Shown piece after piece: positions 42,556 to 54,853 of a stretch of 64,000 nt of DNA. Origin of the DNA: Sporomusa malonica (GTDB taxonomy: Bacteria > Bacillota > Negativicutes > Sporomusales > Sporomusaceae); NCBI RefSeq assembly GCF_900176355.1, contig NZ_FWXI01000009.1, positions 62,001 to 126,000 of the forward strand. Reading direction: 5' to 3'. Made by a program: the position numbers and the translations under genes. Numbering within the stretch: the first letter of the stretch is position 1; each line of letters starts with the position of its first letter. The notes below the pieces were generated by a model. It worked only from the letters and a program-made list of their open reading frames with translations, did no database searches and had not been told where the DNA came from.

Positions 42556-44586
42556 CTACTTTGCAAACACTTTGTCAACAATGCTGTCAATTAGGCTTTC
42601 CGCCGGAATATAAGGCAGTGTTGCATGGCCTTTACCAGCATACTGCTGGTTGAATTCTACAATGGTTTCAATTGAATGTTCGTTTCTGGCCCACGCCCGG
42701 CGGGCCACACCGCCAATAACATCCCACAGCATTGCCTGGCGCAAAATCTCATCAACCCGCTCGCTGCCGTCTAGCACCATGCCAAAACCACCATTGATAG
42801 ATTTACCAATCCCAACACCGCCACCATTATGCAAAGCAACAAGGCTCATGCCCCTTGCCGCATTACCGGCAAAACACTGTACTGCCATATCTGCCATAAT
42901 ATTGCTGCCATCCTTGATGTTGGCAGTCTCCCTGAATGGTGAGTCTGTACCGCTGACATCATGATGGTCGCGTCCCAGCATAACAGTCCCGATTTCTTTA
43001 TTGCGAACCATATCATTAAATTTCAGAGCAATCTTGAGACGCCCTTCAGCGTCCTGATACAAGATCCGCGCTTGAGTCCCTACTACCAGTTTATTTTGTT
43101 CAGCATCACGAATCCAAATGTAGTTATCACGGTCTTGGCCGCGCCTGTTTGGGTCAATGCACTCCATCGCAGCCCTGTCAGTCTTACGCAAATCCTCCGG
43201 ATCACCGCTCAGGCAAACCCAGCGGAAAGGTCCATAACCGTAATCAAACAGTTCCGGGCCCATGATATCTTCGACATATGACGGGAAAATAAAGCCATCC
43301 CGCTCGTCGTAGCCATTCTTGGCAACCTCTTTAACACCAGCATCATACACAGCTTTTAAGAAGGCGTTGCCGTAATCAAAGAAATAGGTTCCCCGTTCTG
43401 CCAGTATCTTAATAAGTTCAAAATGGCGCTGCAAGCTCCTATCAACCAATTCACGGAACTGCTTCCGGTCTGCTGCCAGGAGATTGGTCCGTTCTTCAAA
43501 ACTCAATCCTTGCGGACAATAGCCGCCATCATAGGCTACATGACAGGAAGTCTGGTCAGAAAGCAGCGGAATCTGTTTATTGTGTTTGACTGCATACTCC
43601 AATAAATCCACAACATTGCCGTGGTAGGCAATAGATATCGGCTCTTTTTTTGTTTGGTACTCTTCTGCCAGGTTAAAAACTTCATCTAAATCTGAGGAAA
43701 TTTTGCTGACCCACCCTTGATCATAGCGCGTTTTGATCCTTGAATAGTCCACCTCGGCAACAATACCCACACCGCCCGCAATCTCAATGGCTTTAGGCTG
43801 GGCGCCGCTCATGCCGCCTAGTCCTGAAGAAACAAACAAATGACCGCGAAGATCTCCGTCCGCCGGTACGCCCAAACGTTTTCGGCCTGCGGTAAGAAGG
43901 GTATTAAAAGTGCCGTGCACAATTCCTTGCGGTCCAATATACATCCAGCCGCCTGCAGTCATCTGGCCATAATTAGCCACACCCATTTGTTCGGCAATTT
44001 CCCAGTCATCCTGGTTATCAAACATACCAATCATTAGCGCATTAGTTATAATTACCCTGGGGGCTTCCGGGCGTGAGGGGAATAACCCTAGCGGATGACC
44101 GGATTCAACAACAAGCGTCTGATGGTTAGTCATGACTTCGAGATATTTTTTGATAAGCTGGTACTGCAGCCAGTTTTGGCATACGCTCCCTGTTTCACCA
44201 TAGGTAACAAGCTCATACGGATAAAGAGCAACTGCTGGGTCTAAGTTGTTCTCTATCATTACCTGGAAAGCCTTGCCCTCTACGCAATTGCCTTTATATT
44301 CATTAATTGGTTTACCGCAAATTTTTTCCTTTGGCATATACCGATAAGCATAAATCCTGCCGAGTGTACGCAGTTCCACCATAAACTCAGGAGCCAATAC
44401 ATTATGCAACTCTTCTGGCACATAGCGCAGTGCATTTTTCAAGGCCACTTTTGTCTGTGCCTGAGTCAAACGAAACCCTCTATTGGGTGCACGTCGAATT
44501 CCAGCTTCAAATACCGGCATTTCTGGCAGCACATTATCCAGCTTGATTTGCATAGCATTACTAATCCCATTATTACTAATAGACAT
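42556..44586 (-). CDS. hutU: Urocanate hydratase, long form (or thiourocanate hydratase)
   Basis: A 676-residue urocanase-family enzyme using bound NAD+ to hydrate urocanate to imidazolonepropionate. Hallmarks are GQMTAGGWMYIGPQGIVHGT, SSGLGGMSGAQPKA, LSDQTSCHVAYDGGY, GYGPFRWVCLSGDPEDL and GRDHHDVSGTDSPFRET. It is some 120 residues longer than the usual bacterial HutU and has the same length class as the animal enzyme. The ATG at 44586 has GGAGGGG 5 nt upstream. It is first in its operon, behind a promoter with TTGACG repeats. Because the adjacent lyase lacks MIO, activity on thiourocanate should be considered. Confidence 0.93.
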   Translation of the reverse strand: MSISNNGISNAMQIKLDNVLPEMPVFEAGIRRAPNRGFRLTQAQTKVALKNALRYVPEELHNVLAPEFMVELRTLGRIYAYRYMPKEKICGKPINEYKGNCVEGKAFQVMIENNLDPAVALYPYELVTYGETGSVCQNWLQYQLIKKYLEVMTNHQTLVVESGHPLGLFPSRPEAPRVIITNALMIGMFDNQDDWEIAEQMGVANYGQMTAGGWMYIGPQGIVHGTFNTLLTAGRKRLGVPADGDLRGHLFVSSGLGGMSGAQPKAIEIAGGVGIVAEVDYSRIKTRYDQGWVSKISSDLDEVFNLAEEYQTKKEPISIAYHGNVVDLLEYAVKHNKQIPLLSDQTSCHVAYDGGYCPQGLSFEERTNLLAADRKQFRELVDRSLQRHFELIKILAERGTYFFDYGNAFLKAVYDAGVKEVAKNGYDERDGFIFPSYVEDIMGPELFDYGYGPFRWVCLSGDPEDLRKTDRAAMECIDPNRRGQDRDNYIWIRDAEQNKLVVGTQARILYQDAEGRLKIALKFNDMVRNKEIGTVMLGRDHHDVSGTDSPFRETANIKDGSNIMADMAVQCFAGNAARGMSLVALHNGGGVGIGKSINGGFGMVLDGSERVDEILRQAMLWDVIGGVARRAWARNEHSIETIVEFNQQYAGKGHATLPYIPAESLIDSIVDKVFAK

Positions 44587-44633
44587 AATTACCCCTCCAA
44601 ACATGGCTTTATAAGTATCTTACTTTTAAAAAC

Positions 44634-44666
44634 AATATAGCATACGGTGCGTCAACAAAACGTCAA
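44634..44666 (-). promoter_or_regulatory. Promoter of hutU-hutI-ftcD-fchA with TTGACG direct repeats
   Basis: On the minus strand TTGACG (44661-44666), 5 nt, TTGACG (44650-44655), 10 nt, TATATT (44634-44639). The geometry is identical to that upstream of the lyase gene. The repeats overlap the place of the missing -35 box, as for activator-dependent SARP promoters. Confidence 0.78.
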
Positions 44667-44748
44667 AACAAGTTTATGAACCTATATAGTTTTAAGGAAG
44701 ACCAAAACCAACACTGCGGTCTTGATCTTCCCAAGTATTCCTTACGCT

Positions 44749-47700
44749 TTATTTGACCTCCGCATACACCTTGTCCAGCATTATTTGCTCAAACTTATTC
44801 CCTATTTTATTAAAAGTAGTCTTACCTTGCCGGTAGTATTCCTCAATTGGGAATGGTAAATAGTCTGCAAAAACTGCTTTTACCCGAGTATCTTGCTGCA
44901 TCCTGATACCAATCTCCAACTTTGCTCTTGCTGTAAGCCCAGCTTGATAATTGTCATGGTAACGCTGGAGGAAACCATCTGCTTTTTCCAGGTAACTGCG
45001 CCCTTTATGCAAACAGTTATCTCTAACAGCTAGTAAGGCAAGTAGGGTGTGCAACGTACAAAAGCTTCTAAGGCACCAAAAGCCCTGATACTCGCCAAAC
45101 TGTTCTTCAAGGGTCAGTGCATCTTCCAAATACGCAAAAGCCTTTCCGTATTCCCCCAAGTCATAGGCCGTATGTCCTGCATTGATCAGAAAGATGGCAA
45201 CACCGGCACTTATATTGCTTCGCCCGGCAACCCTTATTGCTTGTTCATAATAATAAAGCGCCTCGGCCAACTCAGCCTCCATTCGCCTTAAATCTCCGAT
45301 ATAGTTATAGCTGGCGGCAATATGTAAGTTAAACTCACCCCGTCTTTCTCCCAGGCGCTTGTAGTGAGAAATTGATTGACGGTAACACTGCTCTGCCAAG
45401 CCTTTATCCTGGCGTAAAGCATAAGAAATACCAAGAAACCTCTGTGTCGCAGCCCTTTTTTCTTCTAAATTGGCGTCCTTTGCCGTTTGTAACAGCTTAT
45501 TGGCAAAAAGTTCAATAAGTTTAGGGTTGCGAATTTGAATCGCACAATATACGACTTGTTGATAACCTTTTATTAAATAGTCAGTGAACCCTTTCTTTGA
45601 CGAAAGGCGCAGCATCTGATGGATGGCTTTTAAGCCGCTCAGATGATCCCCGCGCCATATATGAAAGCGGCCCAACATCTCAAGATACGCTGCCCTAAAC
45701 CGGCTTAAGCTCTCCTGGGATACCTGCCCCTCTCCTAAAGCAGCAAGCAGCACTTGGATCTTATCCAGATAGCCCATGATCTGCAGTTTGTTTTCAAAAA
45801 TAAAACCATTACCACTATACGTTTCACTAAATTCAGGAAATAATTCATACTGTGGACAACAATATCTTTCTGCAATCTTAATTGTATATTCAAGTACCTT
45901 TATTTTTTCATCAATCTGAGAATAGTGGTATAGGATTTCAGAGCATAAATCCCGTCCGCATGAATCTTTATTCATCAGGTCTTCTAAATAGCTGCCTGCC
46001 CGCTTGTGGATCATCCTTTTCCTGGAAGATGATAGTTCAGCATATACGTAGCTTCTGATGCGAATATGATTATATTTATATACCGGCCCTCTTAGCCCTG
46101 GGCTTGCACCATCAATTTCCTGGATTAAGCGCTTGTGCTGCAGTTCCTCGATTGCTTCCACTATTTCAAACTCGTTCATCCCGCACACAGCTAAGAGCTC
46201 ATTATAACCGACATTGTTGAAGAAAGCTGAAATAACATCAAGCACCTTTCTGGCGTTATCAGACAGAGCATTAACCTGCTCATGCAAGACACTCCGCAGG
46301 CGTGGTGACAGCCGGTTCACATTTTGTCCCATCTTAATCAGCTTAAAGCTCTCAACTAAGAACAAGGCGTTTCCGTCAGTATACTCATACAGTTTTTGCT
46401 GAAGGCTGGCAGTTATTTTATCTGCCGGGAGCATCTGCTCAGAAAATCTGGCTACTTCCTCCAGGCTAAAATTTTCTATTATCAGGTGCTCAACCAAGCC
46501 GTTCCGGCTAAAATCCCGGATAAACAGCTCGACCTGTTCCTGATATTCGCTCCGGCAAGTTGTAATACACAAAATTTGCTGCTTCGGTGCCCGCAGCAGT
46601 TGGCGTAATACTGACAGGCCTTGAGTATCCAGCCATTGAACATCATCGACAATCAGTAAGACTTTTCTATGGGCGGCAATCTTCCCCAATATACTGCACA
46701 TAACCTCTTCAATCATACCTGAGTGAATATTATACCCATTGGGCGTCTGGCTCTGACAGGCAATCGCATTATTACTGAGAACTGCCGGAAAAACATAGGA
46801 AATAACCTGATACCAGACAGCAGGTAACACTACACCTTGCTGTGTCAACAAATCCATTGCCTGGCAGAAGATGTTATTCCAGGCCTTATATGGATAATCT
46901 TGCTCAGCTTGATAACACTGGGTTCTTAAAACCGTTATGCTGTCGGCAGCTATATTTTCCTGCAGTCGCTGGACAATTGCTGTTTTCCCGACTCCTTGCT
47001 CCCCACTTAAAATAGTAAGTACACTCTGAGAGCAGCCTGCACAAAAATCAGCTACAATACTTTTCAGCCATTGAAATTCCCGTTCACGCCCAAAAAAACT
47101 CTCTGCAGTTTGTTCAGCAGGCTCAGCAAGATGGTTGAGTATTTTCGACCTAACGCGTTCATACGCTTCTTTTGTCTTGTCTTGTGGGCTAATTCCCAAT
47201 TCACTGCTAAGCTTTCTCTTTAGAGAGTCATAGAGTTCAATTGACTTATTAAAAACGCCGGCTCGCTCGTAAACCTTCATCAGTGTTCTGTAAGCACTCT
47301 CATTATACTCATCCAGCACAATGAGCTGCTTAAGATAGCGCTCAGTTGCGCTATAATCTTTATTGTTTAGCTGGCTTACAATGACCTTGGTAAGCCGCGC
47401 AATCATGTCCTCTTTGCAACTCTCCCGCTGTCTGCTTACCCAAGCTTCAAAGTCCTCTGCGTCTTTACAGGTAAAGCCTGCTAAAAATTCCCCTCTATAT
47501 AATACCAGCGACTCTTCTGGTGAGACTGCGTAAAATTCTTGAATATCTGTAGTAATACTGACTGCCCCGGTATTTAATAAAATATTCGTCCGTGAAGGTG
47601 TTAATACTAAATCTTCTGTTGTCAGCTTCTTTAGCAGATATAGTGTGTTGCGTAGATTCTGTTTAGCAGCCTTTTCCTCCATATCTTGCCACAACAATGC

Positions 47701-47841
47701 TGCTAATTCTTCCCTTGAAGAATTTTTTTTAACTAATAGGTAATACAACAATGCTTCCATCTTAGCAAAAGGAAAAAACAGCCGTTTTCCATTCCAATAT
47801 ATTTCGGGACTCCCCAATAAAACCGCAGCTAACTCATTCAT
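44749..47841 (-). CDS. SARP/BTAD-type ATP-dependent transcriptional activator with TPR domain
   Basis: A 1030-residue regulator in four parts. The N-terminal winged helix (about 1-95) includes FPFAKMEALLYYLL and NLRNTLYLLKKL. A BTAD helical domain (about 95-235) has DYSATERYLKQLIVLDEYNE. An AAA/STAND NTPase (about 250-420) has Walker A GEQGVGKTAI and Walker B LLIVDDVQWLD. The C-terminal half is TPR-like. The ATG at 47841 is preferred since GAGG lies 9 nt upstream; another ATG is 7 codons earlier. It lies directly upstream of hutU, whose promoter has the 11-bp direct repeats expected for this family, so it is the likely activator of hutU and the lyase gene. Confidence 0.88.
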   Translation of the reverse strand: MNELAAVLLGSPEIYWNGKRLFFPFAKMEALLYYLLVKKNSSREELAALLWQDMEEKAAKQNLRNTLYLLKKLTTEDLVLTPSRTNILLNTGAVSITTDIQEFYAVSPEESLVLYRGEFLAGFTCKDAEDFEAWVSRQRESCKEDMIARLTKVIVSQLNNKDYSATERYLKQLIVLDEYNESAYRTLMKVYERAGVFNKSIELYDSLKRKLSSELGISPQDKTKEAYERVRSKILNHLAEPAEQTAESFFGREREFQWLKSIVADFCAGCSQSVLTILSGEQGVGKTAIVQRLQENIAADSITVLRTQCYQAEQDYPYKAWNNIFCQAMDLLTQQGVVLPAVWYQVISYVFPAVLSNNAIACQSQTPNGYNIHSGMIEEVMCSILGKIAAHRKVLLIVDDVQWLDTQGLSVLRQLLRAPKQQILCITTCRSEYQEQVELFIRDFSRNGLVEHLIIENFSLEEVARFSEQMLPADKITASLQQKLYEYTDGNALFLVESFKLIKMGQNVNRLSPRLRSVLHEQVNALSDNARKVLDVISAFFNNVGYNELLAVCGMNEFEIVEAIEELQHKRLIQEIDGASPGLRGPVYKYNHIRIRSYVYAELSSSRKRMIHKRAGSYLEDLMNKDSCGRDLCSEILYHYSQIDEKIKVLEYTIKIAERYCCPQYELFPEFSETYSGNGFIFENKLQIMGYLDKIQVLLAALGEGQVSQESLSRFRAAYLEMLGRFHIWRGDHLSGLKAIHQMLRLSSKKGFTDYLIKGYQQVVYCAIQIRNPKLIELFANKLLQTAKDANLEEKRAATQRFLGISYALRQDKGLAEQCYRQSISHYKRLGERRGEFNLHIAASYNYIGDLRRMEAELAEALYYYEQAIRVAGRSNISAGVAIFLINAGHTAYDLGEYGKAFAYLEDALTLEEQFGEYQGFWCLRSFCTLHTLLALLAVRDNCLHKGRSYLEKADGFLQRYHDNYQAGLTARAKLEIGIRMQQDTRVKAVFADYLPFPIEEYYRQGKTTFNKIGNKFEQIMLDKVYAEVK

Positions 47842-48000
47842 ATCATCAATCCTCGTACCCATGCTTTATATTATGTACGCTTTGCACAGACTTTTCGACA
47901 CGTACTGGTACAAATCCTGTCATTACAATTTATAGATAGCCAAATTATTCAAATATTGATACAATCAATCTGTATTTGTGCTTATTGAGAGGAGAAAACT

Positions 48001-48621
48001 ATGATAGTCGAGTTAATAAAACAAAATGAGCAAACCACTAGTAATTGGTCTGGCGGTACAACAACGCAAATCGCCATTTATCCCAAAGATGCCATCTATA
48101 GCGAGAAGAACTTTATGTGGCGTCTTAGTTCAGCCCGCGTAGATTTGGAAGAATCGACTTTCACCTCTTTACCCGGGATTTGGCGGCTGATCATGGTACT
48201 TGAAGGTGAAATGAAACTCGAGCATACAGGCCACCACAGTGTATATCTAAAACCATTTGAACAGGACAGCTTCAGCGGCGACTGGACAACGACAAGTTTG
48301 GGTAAAGTACGTGATTTCAATCTGATGATGGCAGAAGGTTGTTCCGGGGAATTAATGGCTATCGAAATTAAAGAAAAAACTAGCAGCAAAATGACCATAC
48401 ATAATCCAAACCCTGACCGTTATTCCAAAATGACTTCTGCCTTCTATTGTGTCGTTGGTAAGTTAAGTATTACTATTGACGATACAGACATATATGAGCT
48501 AACCCAAGGAGACTTGCTGCTGCTAAGCCCTAACAAATACCCTGAGAACCTCTCGATTACTATCGCTAATACTGGAAATAGTCAAGCCTATATAATTAAA
48601 GCAGACATAAAATATTATTAA
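48001..48621 (+). CDS. hutD: HutD-family protein
   Basis: A 206-residue cupin-like HutD protein. Family motifs are NWSGGTTTQIAIYP near the N-terminus, FMWRLSSARVDLEESTFTSL and LPGIWRLIMVLEGEM. HutD accompanies histidine utilisation genes; it has been proposed to bind a pathway compound and limit hut expression, but its exact role is not settled. AGAGGAG precedes the ATG. It is divergent from the SARP-type regulator and ends at a terminator shared with the pyruvate:ferredoxin oxidoreductase gene. It firmly marks the cluster as hut-like. Confidence 0.9.
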   Translation: MIVELIKQNEQTTSNWSGGTTTQIAIYPKDAIYSEKNFMWRLSSARVDLEESTFTSLPGIWRLIMVLEGEMKLEHTGHHSVYLKPFEQDSFSGDWTTTSLGKVRDFNLMMAEGCSGELMAIEIKEKTSSKMTIHNPNPDRYSKMTSAFYCVVGKLSITIDDTDIYELTQGDLLLLSPNKYPENLSITIANTGNSQAYIIKADIKYY

Positions 48622-48625
48622 ATTA

Positions 48626-48666
48626 AGAAAGCACTATTTGCCCTGAACGGGCAAATAGTGCTTTCT
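48626..48666. terminator. Bidirectional terminator between hutD and PFOR
   Basis: Perfect 18-base arms starting AGAAAGCACTATTTGCCC around a 5-nt loop, with T-rich sequence after it on the plus strand and after its complement on the minus strand. It lies between stops at 48621 and 48697. Confidence 0.88.
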
Positions 48667-48696
48667 TTTCTTACAATTTTTTAGACTTTAACTGTT

Positions 48697-52314
<3,618 letters not shown>

Positions 52315-52570
52315 CTAGCCAAGAACAAAGAGTATAATTCATTTGCAACAAAAAAAAAGCTTCTGTTGCTAAGCATGCTTTGGTATATTCTATACTTTCT
52401 TTCAACATGCTTCTAAATCCTGCTAGAATATGAAATTTTTACGAAAAAATAGCAGATTTTCGATCTTTTTTTGTGAAAACTATAACATTTCATTTGATTT
52501 TTCTCTATATATTTGTTATAATATTTTCTGATTTTTTAAAATAGATTTAAAAATCTTCATATTTGGTTTA

Positions 52571-52598
52571 TTTAGACCTTAATAAAGTTTGGTATAAT
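52571..52598 (+). promoter_or_regulatory. SigA-type promoter of the small RNA
   Basis: A perfect TATAAT -10 box at 52593-52598, with a weak -35 (TTTAGA) 16 nt upstream. Transcription would start near 52604 and run into the structured RNA. Confidence 0.55.
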
Positions 52599-52603
52599 AA
52601 CAA

Positions 52604-52825
52604 AACTTTGAGCAACCTATCTCCTAGGTGACGGCTATGGATCATTGTATTATGGTCTGGTGGTCTGACCACTCTCTTATAATGTCATTCGACTCCTGCC
52701 AACAAAATCCTGCAGATAAATGCTAATATTTATACTTTTGCATTAATTATTTTTTTCACTAGATCCATAGCCAAACACCTGATTGACTAGCAGCAAAAAA
52801 GTCTCTTCCTCAGACTTTTTTTGCA
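52604..52825 (+). ncRNA. Structured small RNA, possibly 6S-like
   Basis: A predicted transcript of about 220 nt with its own TATAAT promoter and terminator. A long-range closing stem joins AGGTG plus GGCTATGGATC (52626-52643) with GATCCATAGCC plus CACCT (52762-52780): 16 base pairs with a small internal loop. Inside, ATTAT/ATAAT and GTGGT/ACCAC form further helices with an open A/U-rich side. A long rod closed by its ends and followed by a terminator is the general plan of 6S RNA, but I could not match the central bubble and the class remains unproven. It could also be a leader regulating the downstream DtxR-type gene. Confidence 0.5.
52795..52822 (+). terminator. Terminator of the small RNA
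   Basis: Arms AAAAAAGTCT and AGACTTTTTT around a 7-nt loop with extra T residues. It lies 14 nt after the closing stem of the structured RNA. Confidence 0.85.
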
Positions 52826-52982
52826 TTTTATTGATTGTACTTTTCTTTTTTCACCGCAAACGGTTCAATATTCTGTAGTTCATCATAGTATATATTAAGT
52901 TACCAAAACAACCCACTGAGAATTTTTTTCAATTGCTAATTATTTGATCTAACACTGTATAACGGTTCGCGGAGGGGTGAGT

Positions 52983-53408
52983 ATGCTTTCGCCAAGCCTG
53001 GAAGACTATCTGGAAGAAATTTACCGTTTTCACACCAGTCTCGGTGTTGTACGGGTTACCGATATCAGTCATAAACTGAACGTTTCTTTACCCTCTGTTA
53101 CCAAAGCAATGCGTAAACTCAAAGCGCTCAACTACATCACCTACCAAAAATATGGCCATATCGGCCTGACTGCGACAGGCATCGAAACCGGCAAATTCCT
53201 CGTCCGCCGCAACCAAATTATTCAAGAATTTTTAATAATGCTTCGCGCTAACTGCAACATTGCTGCCGAAGCCGAAGCAATCGAGCACTACCTGTCTAAA
53301 TCCACCATTGGGTCAATTCAAGCATTGGTAGCCTTCATGCGAAAAAATCCTGATGTTTATCAGCAGTTATACACATTTCTTGAAAGCTGCCACATGACAG
53401 ATTCATAG
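52983..53408 (+). CDS. DtxR/MntR-family metal-dependent regulator
   Basis: A 141-residue regulator. The N-terminal winged helix begins LSPSLEDYLEEIYRF and includes VRVTDISHKLNVSLPSVTKAMRKL; the dimerisation/metal domain continues with VRRNQIIQEFLIML and AIEHYLSKS. It lacks the SH3-like third domain, as in MntR. The ATG at 52983 has GGAGG 7 nt upstream, better than the GTG two codons earlier. It is convergent with the feo operon, whose promoter carries TTAGC-N4-GCTAA palindromes similar to DtxR boxes, so iron- or manganese-dependent repression of feo is likely. Confidence 0.88.
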   Translation: MLSPSLEDYLEEIYRFHTSLGVVRVTDISHKLNVSLPSVTKAMRKLKALNYITYQKYGHIGLTATGIETGKFLVRRNQIIQEFLIMLRANCNIAAEAEAIEHYLSKSTIGSIQALVAFMRKNPDVYQQLYTFLESCHMTDS

Positions 53409-53411
53409 ATA

Positions 53412-53439
53412 TGGCAGGGGCTTTCTACCGCCCCTGCCA
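53412..53439. other. Hairpin between convergent dtxR-like and feoB genes
   Basis: Perfect 10-base arms TGGCAGGGGC and GCCCCTGCCA with an 8-nt loop. No T run follows on either strand, so it is at best a weak bidirectional terminator. Confidence 0.5.
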
Positions 53440-53446
53440 AGGAATA

Positions 53447-54853
53447 TTATACTAATCCTAAAAGACGAGCCGACTGAGCAACCACAAAACATACAGCAAA
53501 ACCAGCTACTGTCGGCAGCAAGAAGGCTAATAACGTCCACTTAGCGCTGCCTGATTCCTTATAAGTTGAAAGTAGCGCCGTTGTACACGGCCAGTGAAGC
53601 AGGCAGAATAACATGGTGTTTAGGGCCGTTAACCAAGTCCAGCCATGGCTGACAAAGACCCGATGCAACTCTGTCAATTCGTCAAGTTCAATCATATACC
53701 CGGTAGACAAATAACTCATAAGCAAAATCGGTACAACGATCTCATTTGCGGGTAGCCCTAAGATAAATGCCAGCAGGATGTATCCATCAAGGCCGATCGC
53801 GTAGGCAACCGGCTGCAGCCATCCTGCTAGGTGCTGCAGAATACTCCCATCGCCTATGTACACATTGGCGAGAATCCATGTTAGAACGCCTGCCGGAGCA
53901 GCCATAATAACCGCCCGTTTGAGGACAAAGAGGGTGCGGTCAATCATGGACCGGTAAATCACCGCGCCGATTTGCGGCCTCCGGTAAGGTGGCAGCTCCA
54001 ATACCATAGAAGAAGCTTCTCCCTTAAGGACGGTGTGTGATAGCAGCCAAGATACCGCAAATGTAAAGGCAATCCCCAGCATTACCAGGCTGGTCATAAA
54101 AACTGTGACAGCAGCAGTTTCATACTGTGGTGCCAAAGCCCCGCCCACAAAAATGGTCGCTATCGCTATGAGAGTTGGAAACCGCCCATTACAGGGTACA
54201 AAATTATTGGTCAGAATGGCTATTAGCCGTTCCCGGGGCGAGTCAATAATTCGGCAGGAGACTACTCCTGCAGCGTTACAACCAAACCCCATACACATCG
54301 TAAGAATCTGCTTGCCACAAGCCTTACACTGTTTAAACATATTATCAAGATTAAAGGCAACCCTCGGCAGATAGCCCAAGTCCTCCAAAAGAGTAAACAA
54401 TGGGAAAAATATCGCCATGGGCGGCAGCATTACCGAGATAACCCACGCGAGGGCACGATAGAGCCCAAGGACAAGTACGCCGTGCAGCCAGGCTGGTGCA
54501 CCTGCTGCCTGAAACCATACGGTTAATTGCTCTTGGAAACTAAAAAGCGCCGTTGCAATCATTTCAGACGGGATGTTAGCGCCTTCAATTGTAATCCAAA
54601 ACACCATTCCAAGCAGCATCAGCATAATGGGATAGCCAAAGATACGTGATGTCAAGATATCGTCTAGCCTGTTATCCCAGCGTGACTTATCTGCTGCCGG
54701 CGTTATAACCGCTTTTTGAGCAATCATCTCGGCGTTAGCGTAAATATCCGCAACTATTTTGTCGCCCATAGTGCTTCCCTGGCGGAGACGGATAAAATCA
54801 GCCTCCGCACATAACTGTGCCAGTGTATTCATGGGTTTAACATTGTCTTTCAT
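53447..54853 (-). CDS. feoB: Ferrous iron transport FeoB, transmembrane part (split gene)
   Basis: A 468-residue membrane protein corresponding to the C-terminal transmembrane half of FeoB. It begins with a cytoplasmic linker ending DNRLDDILTSRIFGYPIMLM, then has paired Gate domains with about eight membrane helices. The Cys-bearing loop CKACGKQILTMCMGFGCNAAGV and the segment FLGLPANEIVVP-like ILGLPANEIVVPILL are FeoB hallmarks. The GTPase half is encoded separately upstream and overlaps by 4 nt (ATGA), so the split is clean rather than a frameshift. The two proteins should reassemble in the membrane to import Fe(II). Confidence 0.9.
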   Translation of the reverse strand: MKDNVKPMNTLAQLCAEADFIRLRQGSTMGDKIVADIYANAEMIAQKAVITPAADKSRWDNRLDDILTSRIFGYPIMLMLLGMVFWITIEGANIPSEMIATALFSFQEQLTVWFQAAGAPAWLHGVLVLGLYRALAWVISVMLPPMAIFFPLFTLLEDLGYLPRVAFNLDNMFKQCKACGKQILTMCMGFGCNAAGVVSCRIIDSPRERLIAILTNNFVPCNGRFPTLIAIATIFVGGALAPQYETAAVTVFMTSLVMLGIAFTFAVSWLLSHTVLKGEASSMVLELPPYRRPQIGAVIYRSMIDRTLFVLKRAVIMAAPAGVLTWILANVYIGDGSILQHLAGWLQPVAYAIGLDGYILLAFILGLPANEIVVPILLMSYLSTGYMIELDELTELHRVFVSHGWTWLTALNTMLFCLLHWPCTTALLSTYKESGSAKWTLLAFLLPTVAGFAVCFVVAQSARLLGLV

